Of a stretch of 64,000 nt of DNA, positions 1-10,791 are shown one piece after another. Location of the stretch: contig NW_019091357.1 of NCBI RefSeq assembly GCF_001949145.1, forward strand, positions 2,214,114 to 2,278,113, read 5' to 3'. Within the stretch, counting starts at the first letter, position 1, and every line of letters starts with the position of its first letter. Source of the DNA: Acanthaster planci. Lineage: Eukaryota > Echinodermata > Asteroidea > Valvatida > Acanthasteridae. The notes under the pieces were generated by a model. The model had not been told where the DNA came from, made no database searches, and was given only the letters and a program-made list of their open reading frames with translations. Position numbers and translations under genes: made by a program.

Positions 1-310
1 CGATTCCACAAGCTCCTAGCTTGAAAATTCATGAACTCGATTTTATTTCGGTTTTCCGGAGACAGGATACATGATCAGCTTAGCTTACGCGAAACGCTAG
101 CTGTTTGTAACACAACGCTCTTAAAGACATTTCCCCATATTATTTTGCGAAACTTGGGCAGCACCAGATATGGGTGGAGCTTAAAGAATTCAACATTTAC
201 AACTTTTTATAACCATGGTAACTTACAAGGCATAGGAAGTGCGCCACTGTGGACTTGAAATTTCCCTCCAACGTGTACTGAATCACCCATCTTACGCACT
301 GCGTCCAACT

Positions 311-346
311 GCGCAGGCGCGGCTGCAATCTGGAAATGACGTCAGA
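311..346. promoter_or_regulatory. NRF1-like and CRE-like motif pair
   Basis: The stretch holds GCGCAGGCGC, which resembles the palindromic NRF1 site of animal housekeeping promoters. About 15 bases on is ATGACGTCAG, a full CRE/ATF-type TGACGTCA. The pair sits just before the ATG of the small ORF at 336, and the CRE overlaps that ATG. It also lies downstream of the minus-strand PPxY gene. A compact TATA-less promoter is plausible but is inferred from motifs only. Confidence 0.3.
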
Positions 347-494
347 CGCTGACGAGGATGACGAGCTAATAATGGGATCTAGAAATAGACGAAAACAGCA
401 ATTAAGGAATGTAATTTCAGACCTGAGCCGCTTAAAAACCTCAGAGAGTGATATTAACGAACACAAGACGATTTTCTGGAAACTGCGAGTTTAA
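336..494 (+). CDS. possible 52-aa small protein or terminal exon
   Basis: An ATG with G at -3 opens a 52-codon frame. The frame starts with an acidic run (DADEDDE), continues into a basic, possibly helical stretch (RNRRKQQLRNVISDLSRLK) and ends KLRV-stop. The AATAAA at 494-499 overlaps the stop codon and a GT-rich stretch follows, so a very short 3' end is conceivable. The frame also stays open upstream to a possible acceptor CTGCGCAG at 311-318, so it could instead be a terminal exon. I recognise no family. An ORF this short can arise by chance. Confidence 0.22.
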   Translation: MTSDADEDDELIMGSRNRRKQQLRNVISDLSRLKTSESDINEHKTIFWKLRV

Positions 495-682
495 ATAAAT
501 GGAACGGAGATTTGTGAGTGTCAAGTCGATTTGTAAACATTTCTTGGTGGGGAACGTTTCTACCTAAAAGAGTCAATCTTGCGGTTTGACTCTATTCACT
601 GAAAATTGCAAATCCTGATAGAGACAGACTCTCGAAAAAATCCCGTTTAAACAGACTCTTGATTCTTCTCAGGGCTCCTTAC

Positions 683-2862
683 CTGAACTCGCACACCTGT
701 GTGTGTGTCGGGACAGGTTCTCGACATTCCTTGAGGTCGAGGGTGACACTGACGACAACCACAGCGACAGCGTTGAAGAGGTTGCCGGCGGCGACAGGGG
801 CGGGGCCGTGGGCACTACGCGGGAGGAAGAGGAGGAGGTGCTGGCTGCTGTCGAGAAGGAGGAGGGCGGAGCCGACGTCGAGGAGGCAGAGTGGGCGGAG
901 GAGGACGATTCCAACGATGACGTCGAGGTGTCGCTGCCCCAGCTCATCCGGTTAATGCTGCGCCGCCGCTCAGGCCTCGCGACGAGGGCCGTGACCGACT
1001 CGTTGAAGATCTCCTCGTACGAAGGGGGCGCATAGAAGAAGGCGGAGCATTCGCTGTAGGAAGGGGGCGGCTCGTTTGTTGGGTCTGGAGCTGTTTGTGT
1101 CACCTGCCTCCTGCGGAACGATGAAATTAAATCCAATTTTCAAATGCTACATCATTTTCCTGTATTAATTAAGAGCAAAATTTCCTCTGGCTGAAACATT
1201 CCCTTTGCCTGGGACGTCTTGTTCTGTTGTCGCCATCTGTAAAACATTTTGAACCTTACAAAAAAGTCTTCCCTCTTCGGAGACTGTTTCTTGTCAAACA
1301 TCAGTGAAAATTAGCGCCATGACTCACGAAAGACGGCCAAGATTGGATTGTTTTTCCCTATAGGCCTAAACTGAAAGTTAAGTGAGGAGGTGCTCGATTT
1401 ATTACCCTACAAAGTTTCTTATAGCAACGAAGTTAGCCTATTATTTCGTTTGATACATATTTTTGCATGAATTCTGAATGTGGCCTCTGATGCAGTGTTT
1501 AACTATGGAGGTGGTCGCCCAATTCAATCGTGTGCCAACGTTTACACGAGTTGACATTTAAAGTCGTTTAATGCGGCATTCATCAATGTCAACTGCTCCA
1601 ATAAAATCAGGAATGAGTTATGACAAATGCTCGCACTTTGTAATCCCAGCCGGCCACTATTGAGCACACACCGTCGAGTTGGGTTGTAACATGAAAAAAT
1701 AAGACACGAAACTTTTGAACATGTTCGGGACCACCCGCTTTCATAACATTTAAATAACTTCAAAGTCTTGAGAAACAAGTTCCAGTTTAGACTACATCAA
1801 ATCTGAAATCTGTAATTGGCGATAACATTTTCAGTTGTCGACTGCAGTACATCTTCGGAAAGGGTTGGAAGTCATTTGTCATTCATTCATGTATACAAAC
1901 AAACGTTGAAGTGAACAGTTCACTGTCCAACTGTGGCAGCCTCGTCCATTCTTTTCCTACTTCCATGATAATACGCGATGCAGTAGTGAGTGACCAGTTC
2001 ATAATAAACGAAATGGTGCGGTTTTCTCTGACCGTTGTGCATGATCGGCATGATGCAGATAGCTTCGCCCGTGAGTCACGGGTGAGGATTTCCACGAGTG
2101 TCGTAATGTTGTTTGTTGTGGGAACTATAACTACATTAGAGTTTTAGGGTCGGGATGAGTGGAGGGAAGCCAGCGTGGCTAGCCTATAGATTTCAGCGTA
2201 GCATTACCCGGATAGAAGGGCTACCGGATGTGGCGTGCACTGGGTTTTTTGTTTTGGTGGGGGGGGGTGCACTTGTTTAGGATTTTGCGAGACAAAAAAA
2301 AATCGCATATAAGTCTACCTCTTTCAAGTTAAAAAGCCGCGGGTTCTCTGCGTTACAACTAACCATCGAAAAGTTTACCAATGTAACTGTGGAGTTGGTT
2401 TTTTTGCCTGAATATTAAAACAGAGATAGGTCTAGGTTTCCAGTTGCCTTTTTTATAAGATGTCCTGCTAACCTTCCCAAATCTTCACGTACGATCTCTC
2501 CATAATATATTGGGAGGGAAGCCGTAGATGTCACGGTGCTGATACGAATTGTTGAGGTCTTATGCACCACAATCCGGAAATAATATAATTTGTTTTTACA
2601 TCAAAAAAGGAGAACTAACCAGCCTTGCCGTCCTCTAACTTGATTTCAATCCGACTTACCTTTTCTTGTGACGGAGCGGAATTCTGAGTCTTGTGTTGAA
2701 TCGCGTGAGTCCCAAATGATCCATGGTTTGTTGGATGTCGACGTTTCTTGCAGGGTTGATTCGCACCTCAGCAGTTTGCATACGAGTTGAGTTCCAGCCG
2801 CAAAAAAGGGTTCCAGTCCCTGTACCCTTCTGCTCTTGTTTTGGCTCGGGCCTAGCTAGGTT
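683..2862 (-). CDS. partial gene: PPxY-motif protein, two coding exons
   Basis: Two exons are visible. Exon A (2660-2862, 203 nt) lies between a TTCGATTTCAG acceptor and an AAAAG/GTAAGTC donor. Exon B (683-1110, 428 nt) lies between a CGTTCCGCAG acceptor and a TTCAG/GTAAGG donor. A ends in phase 2 and B begins by supplying one base, so they join in frame through KKRRQVT and give about 210 residues. Exon A is basic, with CGWNSTRM near its middle and LRIPLRHKK at its end. Exon B opens with PPPSYSE and PPSYEEI, two PPxY motifs of the kind bound by WW domains of NEDD4-family ubiquitin ligases. A Ser/Thr/Pro-rich tail follows. Exon B ends in phase 1, so a further exon lies beyond the left edge. 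Exon A starts in phase 0, so there is at least one earlier exon that I did not find. No membrane segment is visible in these pieces. The family is not recognised; an adaptor-type tail is an inference from the PPxY pair. Confidence 0.6.
1111..2659. other. intron of the PPxY gene
   Basis: This is the sequence between the two phase-matched exons, with GTAAGTC at the donor end and CGTTCCGCAG at the acceptor end (minus-strand sense). It is AT-rich with a short G run near 2260. I see no convincing exon or repeat inside. Confidence 0.5.
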
Positions 2863-3102
2863 CTGAAATCGAACGAGTCACATCCAGGCTTATATAGGCG
2901 TAGCCTGGCAGTCAGACTGTTGACACTGCACGCGCTGATGACCCGTAAATCGTTCGTGACTGCTCGGATTGGCACACTCTCTATTGTTGCGTCGTGTGGA
3001 GCATACGCGGAAGTCACTGGATTCGGGATGCCGGGGGGGGGCTCTTCGTTCTGCGCATAGAGGAGGGAACACCTTTCACATGCCTGGGTGCAAACTTTCA
3101 GA

Positions 3103-3243
3103 GAACTCCTTTGGTGAATACATCGTTCCAAAATGAAATCCCCGAAAAAGAACTCCCTTGGTGCGCGCATCGTTCCAAAATGAAATCCCCGAAAAAAAAC
3201 TCCCTTGGTGAATACATCGTTCCGAAATGAAATTTCCGAAAAA
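3103..3243. repeat. 47-bp tandem repeat, three copies
   Basis: Three consecutive units contain AACTCCCTTGGTGAATACAT followed by CGTTCCAAAATGAAATCCCC and GAAAAA. The GGTG anchors are at 3113, 3160 and 3207, giving an exact period of 47 bp. The middle copy has GCGCGC in place of AATACA, and the third carries a few substitutions. It looks like a minisatellite. The repeat makes overlapping open frames on both strands, which I do not take as genes. Confidence 0.9.
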
Positions 3244-3418
3244 AAGTACGATTGATTTTGCCCTGAAACACCGAAATGTTTTCACCCGTCCCTCACAAAT
3301 AATTTCCTGTTCAGGTTTATTGTAGCTGCGTGATCTTTAAAACATTCCTCTCTCAATGCTGAACTAGCGGCAAAGCCGTCTGCGAAATACATCTCCCGAC
3401 GCTGATGCCGATCTTCAG

Positions 3419-3654
3419 GAGAGCCAATTTTCCTGAACAAAAGGACCGCTGACGATGTGGTTTTGAGAGAAGATGTTGATGTGCAAGGGGAACACTTTAA
3501 GGTCTGCACCAGGCTGACCAAACACATGCTCTCGGCATCAAGGCTGAGCGGGGAGCAGATGAAAACGAAATATGATGTGCACGAACAAAGGGATCTTTTC
3601 AATTTCAACACAGGAAGTGCAAATTGGTTGCATAAAGAGAGCCCCTGTGTTTAG
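3419..3654 (+). CDS. possible terminal exon, unrecognised
   Basis: A CGATCTTCAG acceptor-like site is followed by a frame running to TAG at 3652-3654. It reads EPIFLNKRTADDVVLRED near its start and FNFNTGSANWLHKES near its end. The residue mix is protein-like and free of simple repeats. There is no homology I recognise, no clear polyadenylation signal and no partner exon. It lies on the strand opposite the PPxY gene. It could be a chance frame. Confidence 0.18.
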
Positions 3655-4100
3655 AGCCTGTCAGGGCTTTGCTCTCTGTGTCAATTTCTATGTGTGTGTC
3701 ACTGGGTACAGGTCTCTTTGTACTAAGAGGGACAATTTGTTTGAAAAGTTGAGACCGCGTTGTAGGAACAAAATTTTTGTCCCCGCGAAGTTTTTGATCC
3801 CAATAACGTCAATATATCAATCAACACAGGATACAAAACAAGTACTGGGATAGTTGTTTGACTCCGCTGCCATACGCACACGACCATGTGCTGTCTCTGT
3901 TTACGTTCACCACTGTGGACAGTTTGAAATGACACCTCCCCAACCGGCCCTGCGCACATTTGGTCCCGAATCGTTTTCCTCGGCAGAAATTTCGACTGAA
4001 CATCCCTAATATAAAATACGTCCATTTTCAACAGACATGTACACTTTGAAGATTCCTTAGTTTTGAGTAAATTCCACACATCGGCTTCGTGAAATTCTTA

Positions 4101-4160
4101 TGGGGTACCGTTTTAGTACCCCACGAATGTTCCCTATGGGGTACTTACCATTGTACCCCA
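4101..4160. repeat. twin 8-bp hairpins TGGGGTAC/GTACCCCA
   Basis: TGGGGTAC (4101-4108) pairs with GTACCCCA (4116-4123). The same arms recur at 4137-4144 and 4153-4160, 36 bp later. Both stems are perfect and the loops are 7 and 8 nt. The function is unknown; it may be the remnant of a short duplicated palindrome. Confidence 0.75.
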
Positions 4161-4161
4161 C

Positions 4162-6113
4162 AAAGCACCCTAAACGCACGCAAAATATCCTCGATTGGTA
4201 TTCTGTAAGCAATCATTTCATGTATCGAGACACCTTGCTTTGATACAAACTCAGTCTCAAACTCGCGTTGTATTTTGGTTTTGATGTTTTGTCATGACTA
4301 AGTCTCTTGAGCAGTGCGGATGACTGAAATTTCGGGTAAGTGCTATATATCTGGTGCAGGTGGTTCGGAACCTGAGGGACAAACTGTAGCACTACGCATG
4401 GTCATATTACATGGAAACTGCACCTTTTATGGTGGCGAACTAAAAGGGTTTCTTCACTCCTTGGGACAAGTCTGCAACAAACCACATTGGTGATTAGGTT
4501 TCCTGTTAGGTTCACGCCTAGTTCCCGTCTTGATGGTGGAATGTTCTTAAGAAAATACCCCAAAAGGACGATGAAATTTGAGAGCTCACTATTCCGAACG
4601 TGTCATGAACCGATCTCAGACAAGTTAAACAGTGAAAATGTTGAAGACCCTCTGGCTGAATTTTCGAAGATCTTTTCCACGGTTAATTGAAGTTGTACAT
4701 TTGGTAATTGCGAAAATACCAACTAAAATATTACCTTCGTTGGAAAATCTTATTTCATCCGTGTTCTGAATCACATCCTCAAACATGTCTCGCTTGGATC
4801 TATTTTCGGATCGTGAGCAAGACAGTCTACCCGCGCACAGTGCGGAGGCAGTGTCTGGCTGAACGGCGGGCTACGTGTAACCTTGAGGTGGAGAGCCCAG
4901 TGCCTGGAACGTCTTGCTCGAGACGTTCCGTAATGTTCCTCCTTACAAGGAATCCCGCACCCTAGGGTTACTCAGTGGCGAGCAAGAACTCTCAAGGTTT
5001 CGGCGACCGACAAAATCTGGTCCAAGGTCCCTTCCTTCTGTTGCGTCCAAAGAATTGCAGTTACAACCGCAATTTTATGCGCTGTGGCTGTTGAAATCTG
5101 AGAAATCAGGACAAGCGAACTCTCAGTTTCCTTTCAGTAAAAGAGAACGGTAATATGCCGGAAGAGCTCCGCGTGGTTCCTTATTTGAGGGGAAAGGGTC
5201 ATGCCTGACGAAGCATCAGGAGAGGAAGCCTCGGTATGCTATTTTTTCTCGCCTTGTTCGTGGCCGTGTAACGCCTTCGAACGATTTTATAGACCTACTG
5301 ACGCACGGACAAAGACTTGTCTGTCGACAGGAGCGACCCTTGAAGATAATTTATGGCGCGAAGGAACACACGGACGCCCTCTACTAGCCCGCGAGAAAAG
5401 AGTCCGGGGGGGGGGTTCCAAAGGAGGGAAACACTTGAAAACGCCCCATAAAAATTAAACTCACGTGCACGCAGATAACTTGTCAGGGACCTTTCTGTTG
5501 AAATGATTTTATTCTCAGCAAAGTAAAGTGTGCTTGGTCATAGATTCCGTGCTGCCATAGTCACGGAAAGCTAAAATCGTTTGATGAAAAGTGTTAATTC
5601 GGCCTGCGCTTGAAATCTCCAGTTGTCAAAGTTGTATGAGGACGGTTAATCCCTGGGGCCAGGGATAAAGGGTGAATGAAAGGGTATATGCCATGTCAGC
5701 GGTTATATAATTTCACGTCTTTTGTTTATCAAGCCAACACTTTTCCCGAATCACCCCCACCGAGAGAAATGAACCCATGCCCGCGACAGTATCACTGTCG
5801 CCTTCCAAAATTATTGGAAAATATTACACTTGAGGTATATTTCCTCTGAAGTCCTAGAAATGCAGCAAACCTTCCGAATCAGCCCACTTTGCGGGAGAGT
5901 GACTTTCCACCGTACGATCCACTCCAAACATGACGAAATCAATTGAAGAAGACAATCGGTGTGTGTATAATAAAAACACTCTTTGCTGTTATCAATAGTT
6001 TCGGTTTGTGCGTGTTGCTAGGGTGTTCAATGGAGTTTGGGAGGTTAGCGTGACAGGTGGAATTTTTGGCAAGTTTCAGAGCACCCGAACTAGGCCAATG
6101 ATACACAGCAACA
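4162..6113. other. intergenic, no supported gene
   Basis: This is mixed-composition unique sequence with several short open frames and no splice-flanked exon that I trust. A G run occurs near 5407-5415. No known repeat is recognised. Confidence 0.4.
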
Positions 6114-6281
6114 CGGGTGATTCAAAATAGTGCGCCTCCAAGAGTTGGCAACGCGTTGGCCAATCACAATTCGCGAAATCTGTCGACCCAATGCGCGTTT
6201 GGAAAGGGTCGACAAATTTCGCGCGTTGTGATTGGCCAACGCGTTGCCAACTCTTGGAGGCGCACTATTTTGAATCGCCCG
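6114..6281. repeat. 168-bp near-perfect fold-back (76-bp arms)
   Basis: The left arm (6114-6189) and right arm (6206-6281) are reverse complements over 76 bp with about four mismatches. A 16-nt spacer (6190-6205) separates them. The outer ends read CGGGTGATTCAAAATAG and, on the other strand, CGGGCGATTCAAAATAG. Both arms contain GTTGGCAACGCGTTGGCCAA. Because of the symmetry, each strand encodes the same short peptide frame. The structure fits a fold-back MITE or a recent palindromic duplication. No flanking target-site duplication was identified with certainty. Confidence 0.93.
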
Positions 6282-7355
6282 TATTCGTACATGAGAGCGC
6301 AACGAAACGCGGGTGCACACCAATCAGTGTGTGTGTGGGGGGTGTCTGTTAGTTTACTCTAGAAATGTGTTAGTGTGAAGTCAGTGACCTATACTTCTAA
6401 CCACGTTAACTACTCCTGATCTGTCGTACACGTTCGACACCTGGGCCACTTTTTTTTTGGCTGAAATCAAGGTTAAATTATGTGGACGGAGAAACGAAAA
6501 GTCATTTCGTGATTCCCGACGTTGTTAGCAAAGAGAATGCAGTGTGCTGCGCAGTGAACAAAAAATGGTCCGATCTAATTCAATGGATGTCTCCGTCATG
6601 CCTGGGTGACTCTCCAGAAGCAGACAATGATATTTCTCGCTGCGATGAGTCCAACCCGTCACGGGTGAACTGCCGGAACAAGAATTCAATTCATCCAAGC
6701 TGTTATAAAGAGAAACTAGCATACTGAGAAACAAGCTTGAAAGTGCACGGAATAAAGCAACCTTGTTTTGCCGCAAAAGAATCAGTGCGCAGAATTTGTT
6801 CCCCAAGGCACTTTGTTTTCGTGTCATTTCTCAAAACTTCAATTTATACATTTTTAATGCTTTTTTCCCCACTTGGCAATCCATCGCTTGATATTATTAC
6901 TACTTATATTCTGGTATCGCACTGCGGTCCGCCACATCCCTTCCCAGTTCCTCTCTTCCTCCTTATTTTGGTCCCCCCCCTTGCCCATCGCTCCCCGCTA
7001 TTTTTAAATCTCTCTTTTTTAGTGGGAGGATGGCCCCGTGCAGACGTTCTAGACACCTGTTCCATCTTGCAACTCGCTGGCTCATTCTTTTTATTCTGGA
7101 TTTTTTTTTGGGGGGGGGTTCTGTAGGGTAAGCTGTAATTTGTAAACATTTTAAGAATAATTTTTGACTTTGTTTATATTCCAATCGTTTTATTTCGGCT
7201 GGCCACTTGAAAGTGTAATAAAACATATGTACGGTTTTCCAAGAATCTCAACGAAGCACTTTGATGCGTTGAGCCGTTTGTTAAAAGATATCTTTTATCA
7301 GCTGCAAGTGCCCATAAGAATATTAATCGGATACGGCCCTGAACACAATGGATTC
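6282..7355. other. intergenic, no supported gene
   Basis: There is an open frame on the plus strand at about 6482-6727 that begins without an ATG and matches no family I know. Pyrimidine-rich stretches and T/G homopolymer runs occur at 6940-7130. Nothing here is convincing as a gene. Confidence 0.35.
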
Positions 7356-7760
7356 GGGAGGCTTGTTCTCGTATGTTCATGCACGGCTCGATTAGTCGTT
7401 CATGGGTCTGCTGTTCAAACGCTGGGAACGTACAACTGGTTATCGCTGGTAGTTAGTGGCAAGCAACATGCAACATGGCGACGCCCATACGTTCTTCAGA
7501 GGTTTAATGTTTAGATAACTGGGCTGAATTCTGTTCTATTTAAAGGGATACATCCATTTATGTGTAGTGGAAAATTATAAATGTTAACTTTGCAAAACTT
7601 CTCATTCTCTCCGGCTTTACAAGCCATCTCGCTATTTTTTGCGACTTTTCTTAAATCAAAANNNNNNNNNNTGATCCTGTTCCGAGAACGGTGTTCCCAC
7701 CATTCTGGCGCGAGAACAAAAAACCCGTGTCAAGAACACGCCGTCTGATTCGATCACAGT
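7356..7760 (+). repeat. dispersed repeat, copy 1 (interrupted by gap)
   Basis: This copy matches 27385-27854 in the same orientation. Shared blocks include GGTAGTTAGTG, CAACATGGCG, GGGCTGAATTC, CTTTGCAAAACTTC-like sequence and GATCCTGTTCCGAGAAC. Copy 1 has lost symmetry at several internal GAACA/TGTTC inverted motifs that copy 2 keeps. A 10-N gap (7662-7671) replaces about 53 bp that copy 2 still has. No coding frame is shared, so it looks like a non-autonomous transposable element. Confidence 0.85.
7662..7671. other. assembly gap (10 N)
   Basis: A run of ten N. Comparison with the second repeat copy suggests roughly 53 bases belong here, so the gap length is nominal. Confidence 0.99.
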
Positions 7761-8160
7761 GGTAGGCAATGAGAAGGGCAAGTGTTGACGTTGGTGGCGC
7801 TATTGAGAGTGGCATTCCGCCCTGTACCCGATGTAAAGTCGGTCGCACCATGGAGGTCGCATCAAGGCCGTTTTTTGTATTGCAGTTTCACGGTCGACGG
7901 ATTCACGTTCAGAGGGCTTTTATTGTGTGTGATGGATTCCTTGTAGGCCAGCTCGTAGGAAATAGATCAGGAATAATCGGAATTGTATTTCGGTTGTGCA
8001 GGTGATTACAAAACGGTGCTGGAATTGTGTGTCCCGAAAACAGATCTTTTCAGTTTACAGCATGCACAGTGATTACCTTTCTCAGTAAACACGCCACCAC
8101 GATGTTCGCCCAAACATGGTATCTCTTGGCCAGTATTATAATAATGATAATAATACAATG

Positions 8161-8343
8161 TATTACCAAAAATGGGTCACTTAGGAGACATTTCTCATAG
8201 GAACGTGACCAAAATTTTTCAAACTTTACCGTCCCACAATTCAATATTCCCATTGGAATGTCTCCCTAATGACCGATGTCTCCCTAATGTTGAAAAATTT
8301 ACCACAAAATTAATGTCTCCCAAGTGACCTATTTGGAAATATA
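8161..8343. mobile_element. MITE-like element with ~31-bp terminal inverted repeats
   Basis: The left end (8161-8192) and the reverse complement of the right end (8312-8343) both read TATT, two variable bases, then CCAAA, and then GGTCACTTAGGAGACATT or GGTCACTTGGGAGACATT. They differ at a few bases and one indel. Two more GGAGACATT-type nonamers lie inside in inverted orientation. It is about 183 bp long, AT-rich and non-coding, with A/T-rich ATT or AATA runs on both sides. It lies at the 3' edge of the LINE fragment, where it may have inserted. Confidence 0.75.
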
Positions 8344-8344
8344 T

Positions 8345-9665
8345 TAATAATAATAATAATTACGGATGGTAGCTATGTCATCTAAACACAGATGATTTTC
8401 AACGGGTCATCTAACAATATTAAAAATTATATGGAACTAAATTGAGCTATATTAAAACATACAGCAATTAACTATAGAAATGTTCCAATATACATGCACC
8501 ATTAGGAAAATCAATATAGAAAGTTACAGACATGGACTATTAAAAACATCCTAACATGTATCATATTGTAATACAAAAGGACCATATAATTAAAAACAAA
8601 TAGAATTAATGGTGATAAAAAAATCCAAGGGAATGTGGAACTCCCCCCCCAGCTCTAACAAACGCTGAAGTCAACACTCGAGGAAAACCAACCTCGGGAA
8701 TATATTCAAGATTTAAAATACATATGCATCAGAACAGTGTATCCATCCAAAAATTGCGGCCAATGGCGAAAGAATCACACTATAGGTTTTGTTTTAGCCA
8801 CCGGAGTAGCCTCTGCTTAAATGTTTCAACATTCGTAATGGCCTTAAGCTCCCCATCCAGCTTGTTCCAAATTGTAGCACCCCTGTAGCTGAATGATCTC
8901 TGACCCATGGCTGACACATATATAAAAAGTGTTAGCCTAATTGTTTCTTGTGTGATTAGTATGAACCCTGTTGACCGGTGCAAATAAGTCCTTCAAATAT
9001 GAAGGAGCAGTACCATGGACAATATTGAACATTTGCAGAGTCTCAAAATACTCAATTCGATTATCAATAAGATAACCAGCCAAGTTCTTTAAAAGGTTGG
9101 ACTGTACAGCTCTGCCTGGCATCCCTAATATCTAGTATATTTCTGGCATATCGCTTCATCATTACATGGATTTTAAGTAATAATTCTTTCCGACAGTTAC
9201 CCCAGACAATACATCCATAGTTAATAAGTGGTTGTACTAGCCCTCGGTAATAATCTTTTCTAGCTTTCAAGGGAAGGAGGTTTTTGATTTTATTTAATAT
9301 GTGAAGATGCCTTCTAAGCTTCGACCACACATTATTCGACATGAGTCTTCCATGAGAGGCAGTTATCAAAATGAATACCGGGAAGTTTGTGTGATATTCA
9401 CACGAGTTATATCGTGACTGGGCCCTCCAACTAAAAAACCGATCAAATGCAAAGGACATCTTTTACGAGATCCAATCAACATACTTTCTGTTTTGTTTAT
9501 GTTAAGAGCCATCCGATTATCATTTATCCACGCAGAAATAGGATTCATTTGGATTGACAAACTAACACTGATTGCTTCTACATCTTTATCACTTGTATAC
9601 GAAGTCGAATCATCAGCATACATTTCCATATTTTCAGGGAGACATTCCGCGCAGTCTCAATGCTC
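8345..9665 (-). mobile_element. 5'-truncated, frameshifted non-LTR retrotransposon (LINE)
   Basis: On the minus strand the sequence encodes the C-terminal part of a LINE reverse transcriptase. The catalytic MYADDS box lies at 9609-9620 (YADD). It is followed by the NDNRMALNINKTESMLIGSR-type thumb segment, then YRGLVQPLINYGCIVWGNC, then the terminal GQRSFSYRGATIWNKL block common to CR1/L2-like elements. The pieces fall in different frames with stops, so the copy is dead. Everything 5' of the YADD box is missing. The last frame ends near 8780. The tail region has ATT-type repeats near 8345-8362, consistent with microsatellite-like 3' ends of that superfamily. The exact clade is not resolved. 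Confidence 0.9.
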
Positions 9666-10730
9666 ACGTGTAAGTGCATGAGCTTTTCCATGTGCCCACA
9701 ACGAGGGGCGGAGTAAGAATCACAAAGAAGGCGGGAAAGGAGCTATCAGTACCGAAGTTGATAGTTATGTGTTTTGGTATTGCTGTGTGGCTCTTTGAGG
9801 GTCTTACCATCTCTTAATGAAGCTCTACATTCAACAAAAAACGAAATTAATCGTAGGCACTTCTGTCCCTGGGTTGGATAAGGACAGATATGCAGTCCAC
9901 TGGACACATCCGAAGAAAAAAATTCTCCCCCAGTAACACCCCTTTCCTGTCCACCAATCAACATTGTCCGTTACTCCAGCGTCTTATGCAAATGTGCCCA
10001 CTACCCGCATTTTGATTCCCCCCCCCCGAAAAACACAGGCACCTGTTAGAAGTACCCATTCCTTTCATTAATTCCTCTATCTGCCATCTCCCCCCCCCCA
10101 AAGACAAAGCCTGAACCCTACACCAAGCTCCCCCACCCGCACCCTCATTACCCTCCTCGGCACACCATATGCTGTCACAGAAGGGCTCCTGGCCACACCC
10201 CGAGACAATGGGTGTCCCACGTCCGCGCGTGCCGCTTGCGTGAATGTTTAATTAGCCGATGTTGTTCAGAGCACGGGGGATATTTTCACAAGCAAACAGG
10301 ATCCTTTGTTGCGGTGGCTGATTCCTTGGGTAAAGATACGCGAAAGGGATCGATCTCAAGTTAGACAGAGAGGGGGAATTACGCCACGTGTCGCGTATGA
10401 TCATGTCTCATAACAAGAAGACATTTAACTGTTTGAATGGACTAGATGTCTTTTTGTGTGTGAAGATTCCGTATCGTCCTTTGTGACTTTCCCAGTGCTC
10501 AGGGTATTGAGAATAAGATACTGCGACTGCTATCAAGCAGATAGCTATATTCTTGGGACAAAAATTATTAGGAAAACGACAATAGACTCTCAGCGTCACA
10601 GGGGAGTTGACTTATCAGTACACTGAATGCAGTGAACCATCTATTGACTGAAACTGGAAAGAAAGAAATAGACAGAGAGGGCAAAAAACCCATGGTGGAA
10701 AAACAGTTTCATTGTGCAAAAACATTGCAG
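9666..10730. other. intergenic, C-run-rich
   Basis: The stretch contains several C homopolymers (10020-10027, 10090-10099) and a short TTTAATTAGCC motif near 10247. No exon is supported. A frame beginning GTATTGAGAATAAG after a CAG near 10500 is open but has no donor. Confidence 0.35.
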
Positions 10731-10791
10731 TTATCAAGTGTTTTATCCATTGCCGAATTCTAAATCTTTGGATAAGTGTGAACAGTGGAAT
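10731..10791 (+). CDS. weak upstream exon candidate of the 12-kb gene
   Basis: A CATTGCAG acceptor precedes 61 nt encoding YQVFYPLPNSKSLDKCEQWN. A GTACGT donor follows. The exon starts by completing a codon with one base and ends in phase 0. It could join directly to the 24-nt candidate at 11191-11214 or to the exon at 11787, both phase 0. The splice sites are only moderate and no homologue is recognised. Confidence 0.2.

Noticed and set aside
6117-6362. Matching peptide frames on both strands
   Set aside because: A consequence of the fold-back symmetry, not two genes.
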